Shown: positions 32,101 through 43,521, numbered from the stretch's first letter. The stretch is 64,000 nt of DNA from Eunapius fragilis (GCA_963681505.1 OY811987.1:419501-483500), one strand, 5' to 3'. The notes: generated by a model not told the origin, from the letters alone. Made by a program: numbers and translations.

Positions 32101-32336
32101 CTAGTGGGAGGGACCAAGGGGTTGGTGGGAGGGGCCAGTGGGAGGGTCTCCTGTAAGTGTTGTGGTTGGGGCATGGTGGCACTCAGTATGCTCACTGAGC
32201 CTTGCAAGAGGTGCTCCGAGCTACCGTTCACCCAGAATATCCCTCCCCCAAAGTGGGTGTGGTGTTTAATGATGAAATCAATAACAGGCTCCTCAGGTAC
32301 AAGACCAGAACAGGAATGTAGTATCTGGAATTATGG
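27037..32336. repeat. Segmental duplication, copy 2
   Basis: Direct copy of 1-5146. It starts inside exon 2 of the PH/WW-like gene as far as the window allows comparison; the true left limit may be further upstream in both copies. It ends at a shorter, interrupted GGGGA tract. Confidence 0.95.
29160..31115. other. Intergenic DNA between convergent genes (copy 2)
   Basis: Counterpart of 2113-4074 with small indels. An AATAAA near 29516 may terminate the plus-strand transcript. No coding signal was seen. Confidence 0.6.
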
Positions 32337-35300
32337 AGGGTAGGGGAGGGGAGGGGAGGGGAGGGGAGGGGAGGGGAGGGGAGGGGAGAGGAGGGGAGTG
32401 AAGGAGAGGAGGGAGTGGAGGAGAGGAGGGGAGTGGAGGAGAGGAGGGAGTGGAGGAGAGGAGTGGAGTGGAGTAGAGGAGGGAGGGAGTGGAGGAGTGA
32501 GGGGTGGAGGAAAGAGGGAGTGGAGGTAAGAGGGAGAGACAAGGTAAGACGAGGAGAGGGAGGTGATTTAAAGAGGTAATACAAGAGGGAAGTGGGAGGT
32601 GAGAGGAGAGGAAGTAAGGTAGAGAACTTCGATACAACTAACAGTGGTCTTGACACCTGTACAACATGAGGTCTACATTTAACTCTACATCAATGCAACA
32701 AACCCCCCCCCCCGTCCGGGGACTTTCAGGACAATAGACATTAAATGGTACCTATAAAAGTTTTTCTTTCAGGTATCTTGATGTTAAGAAGGTACACCTT
32801 ATGGCAGCACCTTATAGGAGCACCTTATGGCAGCACCTTATAACAGCACCTTATGGCAGCACCTTATAATAGCACCTTATGGCAGCACCTTATAACATTA
32901 TTGTCACAAGTATCTTTTTATTGGAAGCTTTTATGGACCTACTACAACCAGCAAGCCCCCTCCACCCCCTCACCAAATAGATGGGGCTAGCCCCCTCACC
33001 CCCTTAGGGTCACCCCCTCACTACTGTCCTGTCACTGTTGCCATGACATCCATGACAACATCCCCATGACATTGTTGTTATAAATAGGCACATGTTCTGA
33101 CCCCTGACCTAATCAAAACAGTACACATGACATTGTGATGTCACAATTGTGATGTCACACACATTGTGATGTAGTCACAACATGACCCCTTGACGAATCA
33201 CCTCATAATTGACCTGACCCCATGACCAATCACCCCATGACCAATCACCTCATGACCAATCACCCCATGACCAATCACCTCATGACCAATCACCCCATGA
33301 CCAATCACCCCATGACCAATCACCTCATGACCAATCACCCCATGACCAATCACCCCATGACCAATCACCCCATGACCAATCACCCCATGACCAATCACCT
33401 CATGAACAACTGACCTGAACATCGGACGCTCTGCCAGCAGTACACAACACAAGGGCATCCTCCATCTTGTTCAGGAGGTCCAGACGGGGGAAGGCACTGC
33501 CTCCTCCTAACCTCGTACGTAACATGATGTCTTCTGAGGTCCTCTCCACCACAAACTGCACATCCCTTCCGATCAGCTGGAACCCACCCCAGTGTGAATA
33601 CGAGGAATATTTCTTGAAACACCTCACACTCAGAGTGGCCTTTTGGAGGGCATGTGTGGTGCCCAGACCATCCACCAGGTACTGGTAGAAGAACTGCATG
33701 AACATACCAGCACTCTCATCGGGGATCCTCCACAGAGTGGTGAGGACAGACTGGGCACCCGCAAGTAGGAAGGCCCTTCCCATGCCGATGATGCCGTCAG
33801 CACGCACCATACCACGCCCACTGTCACAGCTACTGAGGACAACCATGGCAGCTCTGATGGTCAGCTTCTCCACCTCACTGGGCAAGAGAAGGACGTCGGT
33901 GCCCTCAGTGGGACAGTCCCCAGACCCACACTGGGTCCCGGCCAGTGCCAGGAACCCGCTCACCCTCCCTCCGTGTGTCGCAATGTGGATCAGCTTGGCT
34001 TCCACCAGCTTCCTGCACACCTTCACCTTAGTGGCCTCCTCCTCCAGGAGGGCGTGGCTTCCAAGAATGTGGGCGACCCACCCCGCCTCCTTTCTGGCGT
34101 GGGGGAGGCGCCCCAGCTTCCAGTCCTCTCCGTTGTGTCTGAAGGGAGGGATGGCCGGGTCTCCCACGATGCAGAAGTTGGGACTGTCCAATGGGATTGT
34201 GACCCGGGTGAGCGACTGCTGGGTAGAGGGGGCGTGACACATCAACCCCATCGTCAGAAGGGATGGCATAACACGAAATCGCAGCCTGTCCCCTAGGAAC
34301 CCAGAACGGTCAGGATGAAGGAGTGCTGCAAATGGAATCAGTGTGTGGCTGTCGGGTACCAGTACAATCTCACTGGGAAGGCGGCCCAAGTGGACCGCCA
34401 TTAGCACTTTGAGGAGAGGCTGAACCAGGATGCTGCCTAGGGGAAGAAGTGGGGATGGGGAGGAGTAGTCGCAGAACTCAAACATCTCCAGAGAGTTCTC
34501 GGCAATTAGCTCTGACATTGTGTTGTGGAGGAACACCTCCAGCGTACTGCCGTTAAAGAGCACTCCATCCAGCCTCACCTCTATCATATTCTCCACAACC
34601 CTGCCGCGTAAGGGTGAAAGCACCCACACAAGCAGGCTGGCACCGGTGTAGGAGAGATAGACCACGTCGACGCTCTGTTCCAGGACTATGCAGCTGATGT
34701 CCCCAGAGGAGAGGGGAGGGGAGAACAGACGCCCAAACTGGGCACCCTTCTTTCTCAACAGAAGCTCACCAAGCGATCGAGCCCGGCTTTGCTCTGCATA
34801 CACGAGGGCATCAGAGGTTCTTCCCAGGGCACAGAGACAGTCCTGCATGTGGTGGAAGGTCCGTGAGCTACTCTCAGCAAGGGACACAGAGAGGCCTAAG
34901 CCTTCCCCGGACCCTTTTATGCTGTGCAGTGTATCTTCGTGTGATTTTATCACATCCTTGAGGTCACCCAATGCCTCTGAATACAGACTCCGAACCGGCT
35001 CCGACAGGAGACGCTGGTCACACGCCACTGATGGACCGTGGAACGTGATCCTATTGGTGTCATCTATAGCCCCTGATGTCATCTTCCTTGCCTTCTCACT
35101 CAAGCAGCATCCCCTATTGTGATGAGCAGCAATTAGAATTGCCGAATCGTTGCTGATCTGCAATGTCTCGGTGAAGCTGGCGATGGCTGCGTCGTGGTCC
35201 TTCTTCAGCATTGCTACGTTGCCCAGGTTACCATAGGCGCGGGCCTGCCCCGCTGGGTCCTTACCATAGATGCACTGTCCGAGGGCAAGCTGGTAGTACT

Positions 35301-36964
35301 CCTCTGCTCTGTCCAGCTCCCCGAGCGACTGGTAGGCGGTGCCAAGGTTATTGTAGGCACGTCCTATGGCCTGGGGAACTGGATCGTTCTCCAGGGTGAG
35401 GTCCAAACTCTTCACGAGGTGGAAGAGAGCCTTGTCCCTCTGGTGGAGCCCCACGTATGCATTGCCAATGTTCCCGTGCGCATGACCCAGGGACACCAAG
35501 TCCCCCTCCTCCTCCGCCAGACCTAGGGCTTCTGTGTACTGCTGCACCGCAGAGGTGTGGTCACCGAGGGCGTGGTGCAGGGTGCCCAGACCGGTATATG
35601 CCGCGAGACGATCCTTCCTGTTGTGGACAGCGGTTTTAATGGCATTTCTGTACGCTTCGATGGCCGCCATGATCTTTGAAGCCTTCCTGAGGTTGGCGCC
35701 TTGCTTCAAGTAGAGCGAGGACAGAGATGGGGTCTGCGGGCAATAAGCGGCAGCAACAGAGGAGGGGGGGAGGGGAGGAGGTGTAGCAGGATGTAGCCTT
35801 GCCGTAATATGAGACAGCTCCTAGGTAGTCCCCTTCGATGCTATGGATGTCCCCGAGGTACAAGCAGGCAAGAAAACGAGCTCCGCACGCATCGGCAGAG
35901 GGAGAATCCATGCTCTCCAGTACTCTGAACCTTGCTGCTGACGTTTGGTAGTCCCCCAACTTGTAGTAGGCCAGCGCGCAGCCCAGGAGAGACGCCACGT
36001 CTGGGGTGGAAGACTGCTCACCAGGAGAGGCTTGTTCAAGCAGCTGGACCACCCCACTGTAGTCCTGAGCAAGGAAACAGCCGGCTGCTGTGTTCAGAAG
36101 GTCTGCGCTTCGCTGGTTAGTGTGACCTGAGTGGGTATCGGTGCAGTTGGTCCAGACGTGGGTAGGCGAGGAGATGAGTGGGTGTGGACTGTCTCTACTG
36201 GAGTCTGAAGGTTGTGTTACACTCCTTTGGCTGGTGTTGGTGACAACGTGGCTGGGATCCATTCTCCTGACCACTTTTCTCATAGCTGCTAGCCCTACTG
36301 AGTTCACCTTGTCTCCTGTTGAACTGTAACCAAAAGGGGAGAGCAAGAGAGATTGTACACACACCAGCCAAAGACACTTTTTTTTACCTTGGTCCTCAGG
36401 TCAATCACAACTACACTTGTGGTCTGCATTAATGGCTACAAAATTTTCTTTTCTTTTTTTTTCTTTTTCTTTTTTCCTTATTCTTTTTAATTTTTACACA
36501 CAATTGTAACATAGATGTTACTGACTCGCTAGCTCTCTCTCTTGTTAGAAGGTCTAATGGAGGTATGTACATACCTCACACCATACCTCAGATACATCAA
36601 ACACCTACCATCCAAAGTAGCCTTTCAACAGCGTCCACTGGACCTCATACTTGTGCCATGAAGGGAAAATAACAATTTATGTAGCCATAAAGGGCAAGGG
36701 AGGGAGGGAGGGAGGGAGGGAGGGAGGGAGGGAGGGAGGAGGGAGGGAGGGAGGGAGGGAGGGAGGGAGGAAGGGAGGGAGGGGAGGGAGGGAGGGAGGG
36801 AGGGGAGGGAGGGGAGGCAGGGAATGCCCACCAATGCTCGGTCACATCATATAAAAGACGCACCACATGCATAAAACGTGTACCCCACGGGAACACTCCT
36901 ATAGTACTTCGAACCATCTACATGCTCACCTGACATTGTCAATAACAGGTACTGATGACATCAT
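31116..36964 (-). CDS. TPR-CHAT-STAND protein
   Basis: Four exons keep phase and give about 1351 residues: 36930-36964 (MMSSVPVIDNV), 35798-36323, 33415-35733 and 31116-32291. The second intron would use a GC donor (GC-AG) and is the least certain junction. The N-terminal half is tetratricopeptide repeats (for example LGNVAMLKKDHDAAIASF), a protein-binding scaffold. The middle is a CHAT domain, a caspase-like protease fold, with the catalytic His in IHIATHGG (about 33975-33990) and Cys in VLSSCDSGRG (about 33815-33840). The C-terminal exon looks like a STAND/NB-ARC module: GGIFWVNGSS, a Walker-B-like LLIVLDNL, and a winged-helix-like LSPEEQLVLSSLLLF. No Walker A P-loop is visible in any exon. 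TTC28-like TPR-CHAT proteins are known in animals. A role in immune sensing or regulated proteolysis is inferred. A relic of the last exon is at 4075-5140. Confidence 0.85.
32337..32620. repeat. Degenerate GGGGA/GGAGTGGA purine tract
   Basis: Begins as pure GGGGA (about 10 units) and decays into GGAGTGGAGGAGA variants. It lies in the intron before the STAND exon and corresponds in position to the 342-bp tract of copy 1. Confidence 0.9.
32803..32895. repeat. Tandem CAGCACCTTATGG/CAGCACCTTATAA repeat
   Basis: Alternating 12- to 13-bp half units form a unit of about 25 bp, roughly four copies. It is intronic. Confidence 0.85.
33218..33404. repeat. 15-bp minisatellite (CCATGACCAATCACC), about 12 copies
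   Basis: A direct head-to-tail array without spacers just 3' of the CHAT exon donor on the gene's strand. The unit length is a multiple of three, so both strands stay open across it, but it lies outside the spliced exons. Confidence 0.95.
36692..36824. repeat. (GGGA)n tract
   Basis: Tetranucleotide purine array with a few interruptions, in the first intron of the TPR-CHAT-STAND gene. Confidence 0.95.
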
Positions 36965-36989
36965 ATGATCCCCCAAGACATATGTATTA

Positions 36990-37001
36990 CATGGTCCCCC
37001 A

Positions 37002-37032
<31 letters not shown>

Positions 37033-37240
37033 TCCTTCCAGATCACATCACATCCCGTATGGCATGATTTACAGCTACCCCCAGGACATGATTTATATAT
37101 ACTTGTACACACCAGGACATATCTCCCCAGGATGGTTTGCGTAGACTTACATTCCCCCCCCCCCCCCCCCCCCAACCCCTAGGACATAAGTTTTTGTCAT
37201 CAGTAGGGGTGTACGCTATTTACTGGAACAGCCCACTAGC
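36990..37240. repeat. Truncated relative of the GGGCTATT foldback MITE, with poly-C
   Basis: The right end (about 37197-37236: GTAGGGGTGTACGCTATTTA, then GGAACAGCCCA) matches the terminal repeat of the element at 46944-47293, and the interior shares CCAGGACAT-type subrepeats. Two poly-C runs (37003-37030 and 37154-37173) flank the interior. The left end is lost. Confidence 0.6.
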
Positions 37241-38468
37241 TTGAGTACGACACGCTAAGGTAGGGCGTTGCCCATCTAGCCGCCTCTCGTGTCAACTGGA
37301 CTGGGAGACGGCTTGCACGCTTACCAGTCCCAAGCCTAAAGGTATAATCTTTTGTACGCGCGCGACCAAAGATATCCTATGCCTCCACCAATGCACCCAT
37401 AATGACTTACTAGTGAGTACAGACGATGGAGCTCGATATAGACCTTCAGTTCTATGGAACAGTGATTTTCCAAGAGCCATTGGTTTATTTATTACACCCA
37501 AAGGTTAGGCCTATATAATCGAATGGTCGAGAATAATCTCGTGAGTTTTGATTACGTAATAGTTTATCCATACACGCGTACACAGCGCGATCATCGGCTT
37601 ACATGTATTTTGAACTGTACAGTATGTGGATACAGAATCTAGCGAGCTAGGGTGGCCGCACCAATAATTGATCAGGTGAGGGACTGCACTCAGTTAAGTT
37701 CTTGTTCCCAGGCTTATTTAGATGGCTGTGTTTCATCTGTCAGTTCGACAGATTTGCATGCAAGTTTACACGTGCTTACTCTAACTAATACCTATATGTT
37801 TATTTTAATACTTGGACCACTTAAATTTTGCATCATATTTTAGATGACCTACTTCAAGCAGTGAACAGCATGACACTAGACAACAAAAACATATCAATGT
37901 TTGCACCTTATACCGTTATACGTTTTCTAGCGTACAAATCGGGGCTCATAAATTTTAATAAAATAAAAGGCTTGGTGCGATACACCCTAAACGTTGTTAT
38001 ATTGCCTTCACAGACAAGGGTTCGGCTGCTGATTGGTGTTAGATACAAAGACAGAGTTGGTGGATATCTCAGACGGCAGGTCTTCTGGGGACGAAAATCA
38101 GTGGTTTTAAAAAAAGTGTACAGTTCGCGTAACGATAGATATAATATCTATGGCGTAACCACATGTAGGCCTACTGAAGCCTCTATGCTCGAAATTATGA
38201 AGTATTCAACTACCGCTAATATTCTGGAAGATGGTAGCCTACACTAGCCTACACTTGTCAGCAACTACTGGGCGCGCTAAAGAAAAAGGAAAGCAGTAGA
38301 CTGAGGTGGAACTTAGCATTTAGGAATTACAGGGTTTGAAAGTATCAGTATCTCGGCCATTTTAAGTGGTGCTATTGAGACAAATACATTTTAATGTAGT
38401 GGGAACCCCAAACTATACCATTAGAGTGTCGTTGGTCCATTCAAATCATCATTTATATGAATTCTGTG
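37241..38468. other. Upstream region with one unrecognised 139-codon ORF
   Basis: The plus-strand frame at 37828-38247 is uninterrupted and basic, with segments such as TRVRLLIGVRYKDRVGGYL, but shows no family signature I recognise and no clear splice context. It may be a transposon remnant. The rest of the stretch shows nothing. Confidence 0.3.
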
Positions 38469-38662
38469 CAGTGGCGTGGTGGCTATTTCATGACTGGGGG
38501 GGGGCCTCAATATGTGATGCCCCCCCCCCCCCCCCCCTCGCTTCCTTATTTAATAAAATAATGATGTTTTATTGGCGCCCCCTAGTATTACGGCGCCCCA
38601 TCATTTTGGCTCCGCAGGGGGGGGCCTGGGTCCCCAGGCCCCCCCTGGCCACCACGCCACTG
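38469..38662. mobile_element. MITE with CAGTGGCGTGGTGGC termini
   Basis: Perfect 15-bp inverted termini (CAGTGGCGTGGTGGC and GCCACCACGCCACTG) enclose poly-C and GGCGCCCC-rich DNA. The CAGTGGCG start resembles many hAT-type MITEs. No target duplication was identified with confidence. Confidence 0.75.
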
Positions 38663-38989
38663 AAATTTCCGTGCGACTCGACTTTGCTCGACGGCTCTCT
38701 CGCATTCACTGATCAGTCAAGGATGTAATATCGGGTTACGCTTTTTTGGCCCTATCAAACTAGACTCATTCCCGTGCTTAACCATACTTGTTATAGATTA
38801 GCACCACTTACTGTTGCTCCAAAACTTTGAATTCAAACAGCTTAGGGAGCTGCCATCTTTTTCACACTTATTTAGTAAAACATGAAATCAATTTTTCTAA
38901 TAATATATAATAATAATACATTAATCGCCAGGTCCCTCTGTTGCATGAGTCAATCACTGTTGAGGCTGTTCTGGCTTCTCCTCCTCCGC

Positions 38990-39775
38990 AGAAGTACCTA
39001 TTCACTGGGGAGGATGAAGACAGCAAGGATTGAAAGGCTTCACTGTCCAGCCTTTTAGATAAGGCTCGAATCCTCTCTGTCTCTGCCCCTCATGCGGGTT
39101 CTTGGATCTCTGCCATCCCTTCCACAGGTCTAGCTCTACATCTTGAGCCTGCGGAATGTCAGGTTGCTCTTAGGTGGTGGTTGGGTCTTGATACATCAGG
39201 AGGTTCCCAGTGCCCCTTTGTCCCAACATCGTTCTTGACCCTCTATGTCATCACGCTGCCTCTTGCAGACGTGGTGGAGATGTGGTTACAAGGCACAACC
39301 AATTGCGTGACATCTTTTTTTCGTCATGCCCATCTATCTGTGAGGGTTGAAGTGGGGGCACGGTCTATCTAGGGACCATGTTAACTCCCGCCCTGCAGAT
39401 GACCTTGTTCAGGGATGGGACAGAGGAAAGCCAGCAGCTTTCGACGGTACAGTCACTTCACCTCTTACTCCAGTCACTCTGAAAAATGCCAGTGCATCTG
39501 TTGGGGCAGCAGCCTATGCAGCTGAATCCCGAAAGCATGCTGCAAATGACACCAAATGCCAGGAGTTAGGGTGGACATGTATCCCCTTAGCCATAGCGAC
39601 CTATGGCAACTGGGGGAAGGAGGCTCAGTGTGTCTATTCTCGCCTTGCAACTCTGTTGGCCATCAGCCAGTCTATCCCTAAACCCAAAATGGTTGCCAGA
39701 ATCTATGGGCGCCTCAACCTATCACTTGTGAGATCTATGGCAAGGGCCATCATGGGTAGGGAGTTAGTCCATGGT
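38990..39775 (+). pseudogene. Retroelement protein C-terminal relic A
   Basis: Shifting plus-strand frames carry, in order: a block with SAPHAGSWISAIPS (about 39090), LRWWLGLDTSGGSQC (39170), a damaged Cys/His cluster, SRDHVNSRPADDLV (39372), KPAAFDGTVTSPL (39430), and SRKHAANDTKCQELGW (39525) ending ARAIMGREL. I recall this series from multi-copy retroelement-like proteins of cnidarians and sponges; the PADxL...FD pattern suggests a PD-(D/E)XK-type nuclease, which is inference. At least two frameshifts break it. Confidence 0.6.
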
Positions 39776-39901
39776 TAATGTAGTTGAACTGTAGGTTCAG
39801 TAGACTTGTTTGTGACAAGTGTTGTGTGTAATGCATTCATATGGTGTATTCATTTTCATAATACACTAACTAAACAAAACACAAGACAATAAACTATGTA
39901 C

Positions 39902-40180
39902 TTAAGTAAGCAGCCTTATTGGCCAGAAAGCTCTGGCTAGAATGGCTCTTGCAATGGCCCTCATCAGGATTAGACTTAAACGTCCATAGAGGTCAGCAAT
40001 AACTTTAGACTTTGGTTGTGAGGAGTCAGTAGCTAGACAAGATACCAATCGTGAGAATGTCTGCGTTGCCTCTTGACCCCAATTGCTGTATGTCTCCACA
40101 GCAATGGGAACACATGCCCAACACAACTCTTGGCACTTTTTATCATTAGATTAGGTATGTGCTTCTTACAATTGTAAGCA
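39902..40180 (-). pseudogene. Retroelement protein C-terminal relic B (inverted)
   Basis: The minus-strand frame reads CVPIAVETYSNWGQEA, then VIADLYGRLSLILMRAIARA, the same terminal block as relic A but from a different copy and on the opposite strand. It is 120 bp from relic A, so the two form a tail-to-tail pair. Confidence 0.65.
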
Positions 40181-40633
40181 CAGCCCTTTGCAGCTGGACA
40201 TTAGGGTCCATAATTAGACTATGCCGTAAACCAAGAAAACCCATTGCGCCTTCATGCGCCACCAACCCATTATAATGGCGCTTTTTGAGAGATCTGTATC
40301 ATGTTCATTTTAACATGAAATGCCCGTTAAACCATCGCATTTAAATGGGGTATCGTCGTAGTAGTTACTATACCATATGCTCACTCTTCACATCACAATC
40401 CTTAACACGCAGTCGATTTGTATATGGATATCGCAAGGAGAGGGGATACTTTGGGCTGAAAATACCAAATTCTCAAGGTCAGTATGCTGCATTGTCAGCT
40501 ATACAAAGTTAGGTATACAGAAACACCATTCAGATGAAGCCACACTTTTTTTTCACCACGTAATACTTAGTAAACGGTTTTGCTTTTCTATGAATAATGC
40601 GGCTTTGTTGCTTTATTCGGTCACATAGCCTAA

Positions 40634-41480
40634 GTGGAACACCACAGAGACCAGCTCCAGAAACATTGCAGAGTCTGTGGAAGCCTTCTAGTGGCTAAGG
40701 GGAAGAAAAGGAGGGCATTCTATCAATGTTCAGTGTGCAAAGAATGTCTCTTTAGAGCCATTAGCATTGATAATAACAATGACCTCCCTATGTTGCTATT
40801 TGTGCTAGCAGATCATAGACAGACCTATCACTTGCTACACTCCACAGCAACCACTGAGTGGGAGGCTCATGCTGAGAACATTCATATCCTTGTGGGCTTG
40901 TGTAGTATCATGCACAGGTATGTGAGGCACTAAGCTGACACCACCACATCAGATAGGTCATCTAACAACCACTGATATTATTACTGCAACCATCAAAGGA
41001 ATTGCATCACCACACCACCCACCATATGCAGCTTGAACAAATCAGCTATCCTGGATCACTGCAATACCAGATCTGTCTGGAGCTCCTGTGCCAGCCATTG
41101 GAGCTCCCATGTAGGGCACTGGTGTGCACCACATGTATGGTCAGGTGGTCTGAAGCCTTCAGTTGTATCAACGTGAAGTGTCCTTGCTGTTTCATGGATG
41201 TACCTTTACTTACTGCCAGATGTCAGTACTGAAGCCAGCACCACCAGTCATCATGGTACTCCTGCATACTGTCCCTTGGGTAAGGACGCCGGGTGCAGGC
41301 TTTGGTCTCCTAGATGAACATGGGGCAAAGCCTATCCATGCCCGATTTAACACCCTTCGGAGAACATATCAGTGTATCCATAACAAGGTCAACAGGCTCA
41401 TCCTCAATGAGCACAGCATATCCATTGCACCCCTGATTATGGGAGCAATTCCACCACCAAACAAACAAACTAAATCGTAG
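40634..41480 (+). pseudogene. RAG1 N-terminal-like RING protein fragment
   Basis: Three consecutive plus-strand frames: 40634-40933 with a CxxC zinc motif (HCRVCGSLLVAKGKKRR, YQCSVCKECL); 41002-41232 with a C3HC4-like RING (ICLELLCQPLELPC, VCTTCMVRW, CPCC); and 41163-41480 with GFGLLDEHGAKPIHARFN. The RING most resembles that of RAG1, which also occurs in RAG1-like N-RAG transposon proteins of invertebrates. The expected His of the RING loop is replaced, and stops and frameshifts separate the blocks, so this copy is dead. Confidence 0.5.
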
Positions 41481-41499
41481 ATAGACATTTTACCCCTCA

Positions 41500-41815
41500 G
41501 GGCCGTAGATAACTTTTATAGTTTTGGGGGGGGGGGGGGGGGGGGGGGAAGGGGGCAGTACTCATGCAATAAGTCTGAATGTCATTGTGGTGTAAATTAA
41601 TTAATATCCAATATTCGTCAGTTTATAGGCATGCCCTACGTACATGTAGGCACAATTCTTCACAACTTGATTTGAACCGCATTGGTGCGTTATCATGCAC
41701 TCATGCATTTTAAGGAAAATAATGAGATATAAGATGTTACAGAGATTCCTGGGGGAGGCCGGAGGCCCCCTCCCTCCCCCCCCCAAAGCACTCCCTTATC
41801 TACGGCCTTGGCCCT
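41500..41815. mobile_element. Foldback MITE with GGGCCGTAGATAA ends
   Basis: The left end AGGGCCGTAGATAAC and right end TTATCTACGGCCTT are inverted. The interior holds a poly-G run (41524-41548) and a poly-C run near the right end. Non-coding. Confidence 0.65.
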
Positions 41816-41916
41816 AGTCTCGCAAGCCAGACATATACGACGTACAGAGGGCTGGGGACGAGGGGGATAAACGTTCTACTTACGTCAGAGATAATATATA
41901 GATTTGAACAAAGGTC

Positions 41917-42318
41917 CAGTAGCGGCTTGCTCCAGCGGTAATTATCACATTCGCTCCAGCGGGAAAATAATTATATTCACCTGGTACAGAAGAAACTGTT
42001 GGTGTACTTAGCAAACCCGCCTGTGGTTGACTATGCTCCTCTCTAAATGGAATTCACTGTTTATACGCGGCTTTGCCGTGTACATAGCTTCGTAATCCGC
42101 CCTTTTTCTAATAGTACATGTACGAGAGAAGGGGCGGATTACGAAGCGCTATGTACACAGCAAAGCCGCGTTAAACAGTGAATTCCATTTAGAGAGGTGC
42201 ATAGTCAACCACAGGCGGGTTTGCTAAGTACACCAACAGTTTCTTCTGTACCAGGTGAATATAATTATTTTTCCGCTGGAGCGAATGTGATAATTACCGC
42301 TGGAGCAAGCCGCTACTG
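41917..42318. mobile_element. CAGTAGCGG foldback element, 402 bp, almost a full palindrome
   Basis: The two arms of about 190 bp are near-perfect inverted repeats that meet around TAATAGTACATGTAC near 42115. The ends (CAGTAGCGGCTTGCTCCAGC) match the element at 16173-16734. TA is present on the right flank but TC on the left. Highly similar arms imply recent origin or gene conversion between arms. Confidence 0.9.
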
Positions 42319-42463
42319 TACTTCATTCATTGTACATGTATGGCTTTTAAATAGCTACAAGTTCAAGCGTAGTGGGGATTTTGGGGGGTCATACCCCCCC
42401 CCCCCCCCCCCCCCCCCAAATTTTTGGGCTAGCATTTTTTAAGGAAGCAAATAGCATACCGTT

Positions 42464-42632
42464 CAGGGGCGGATGCAGGAATAAAGGGGGGGGGGGGGGG
42501 GGGGGGGGGGGGGGTCCAGTATGAAAATTGGAGAAGTACGGCGCGCGCGCACAAATTTTGCCGTGTGCATTTCATTTACTTAATTGTTCATAGGAAAGGG
42601 GGTGTCCGGACTCCCACCTAAATCCGCCCCTC
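42464..42632. mobile_element. hAT-type MITE (CAGGGGCGGAT end)
   Basis: The left end CAGGGGCGGATGCAGG and right end CCTAAATCCGCCCC are inverted; a poly-G run follows the left end. CAGGGGCGGA ends are widespread in animal hAT MITEs. No clear 8-bp target duplication was found. Confidence 0.6.
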
Positions 42633-42639
42633 GATGCTT

Positions 42640-43521
42640 ATAAATTGCGTCAGCGGAAGGGGGGGGGGGGGGGGGCGATAATTAGATTCATTAATACTTT
42701 TACACTGACCTATAACCTTACACAGCTAGATCTAATGATGTGTTACATGTGTATGCGCAAAGTTACGAAGTAAACGAGCCAAAATAATGCGATCGCTCTT
42801 CATTAACAGCTATAAAAATTTTTGCGACGTCTTGTAAATTGATACGATCTGTTAAATCTTTAAGACCTTTCAATACTTCAATCTGTTTAGGCTGATAAAC
42901 CTCACGCTTATTGCTACAGCACGTACCTCGACAGTTCCAAGCTGTAGCAGCAAGGACGATTGGTGAAATGTCTTCTGGCTGCAGCTCATCCGGACAGTTA
43001 GAATTAGGCGGAGGTAATTCAAGTCCGCTGAACAGTTATGCACACGCAAATGAATAATTATCATCACGTGATCAGCGTGTGACTTCACGGTTTTAGTAAA
43101 CCATAGTAAACGAGAGTATTGTTGGGTTGGAAATGATCTAAACATGCTTAAAACCTTCAAAAATGAAGATGTATGTTCGATCTCTGTGCAGCGTGGCGCT
43201 CTGAGTTTTGATCGCTGCCGTACTCAATGTAATAGCTTGTTTTCCCTCTGGTAGTCTGCCGAAGCGATAAACAAAATGAGCTTTAGAACAGCGTGGTTAT
43301 TTATCGCGCGTAGATTGTGCCATAAGCCATTTTTTACCTTACCTGTACTTAGCGAACAGGCATATATTCAAGTTTTGTGGTGTGACAGGGTAAACTGTGC
43401 TTCCTTTTGCACCTCGTGCTCTTATATCTAGAGTAAAATAGGTTACTTGGGAGGTTCTAATTTGCGCATCGTCTTATAGCATGTTTGAATTACGTTCTAT
43501 TGCAGAGTTATTCATAATTCG
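42640..43521. other. Non-coding DNA before the transposase
   Basis: Contains a poly-G run (42660-42676). A 96-codon minus frame (42870-43160) has no recognisable domain. The left terminal repeat of the following element should lie here but I could not define it. Confidence 0.4.

Noticed and set aside
32292-33414. A hidden P-loop exon for the STAND module
   Set aside because: Read on the minus strand in all frames; I found only repeats and no GxxGxGK[ST]-like segment, though a highly divergent one cannot be excluded.
33198-33458. CRISPR-like direct repeat array
   Set aside because: The 15-bp units are contiguous with no unique spacers; a eukaryotic minisatellite.
33400-35739. Bacterial contamination, because CHAT-TPR is common in cyanobacteria and other bacteria
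   Set aside because: The gene has spliceosomal introns, lies among animal genes and is partly duplicated within the same contig.
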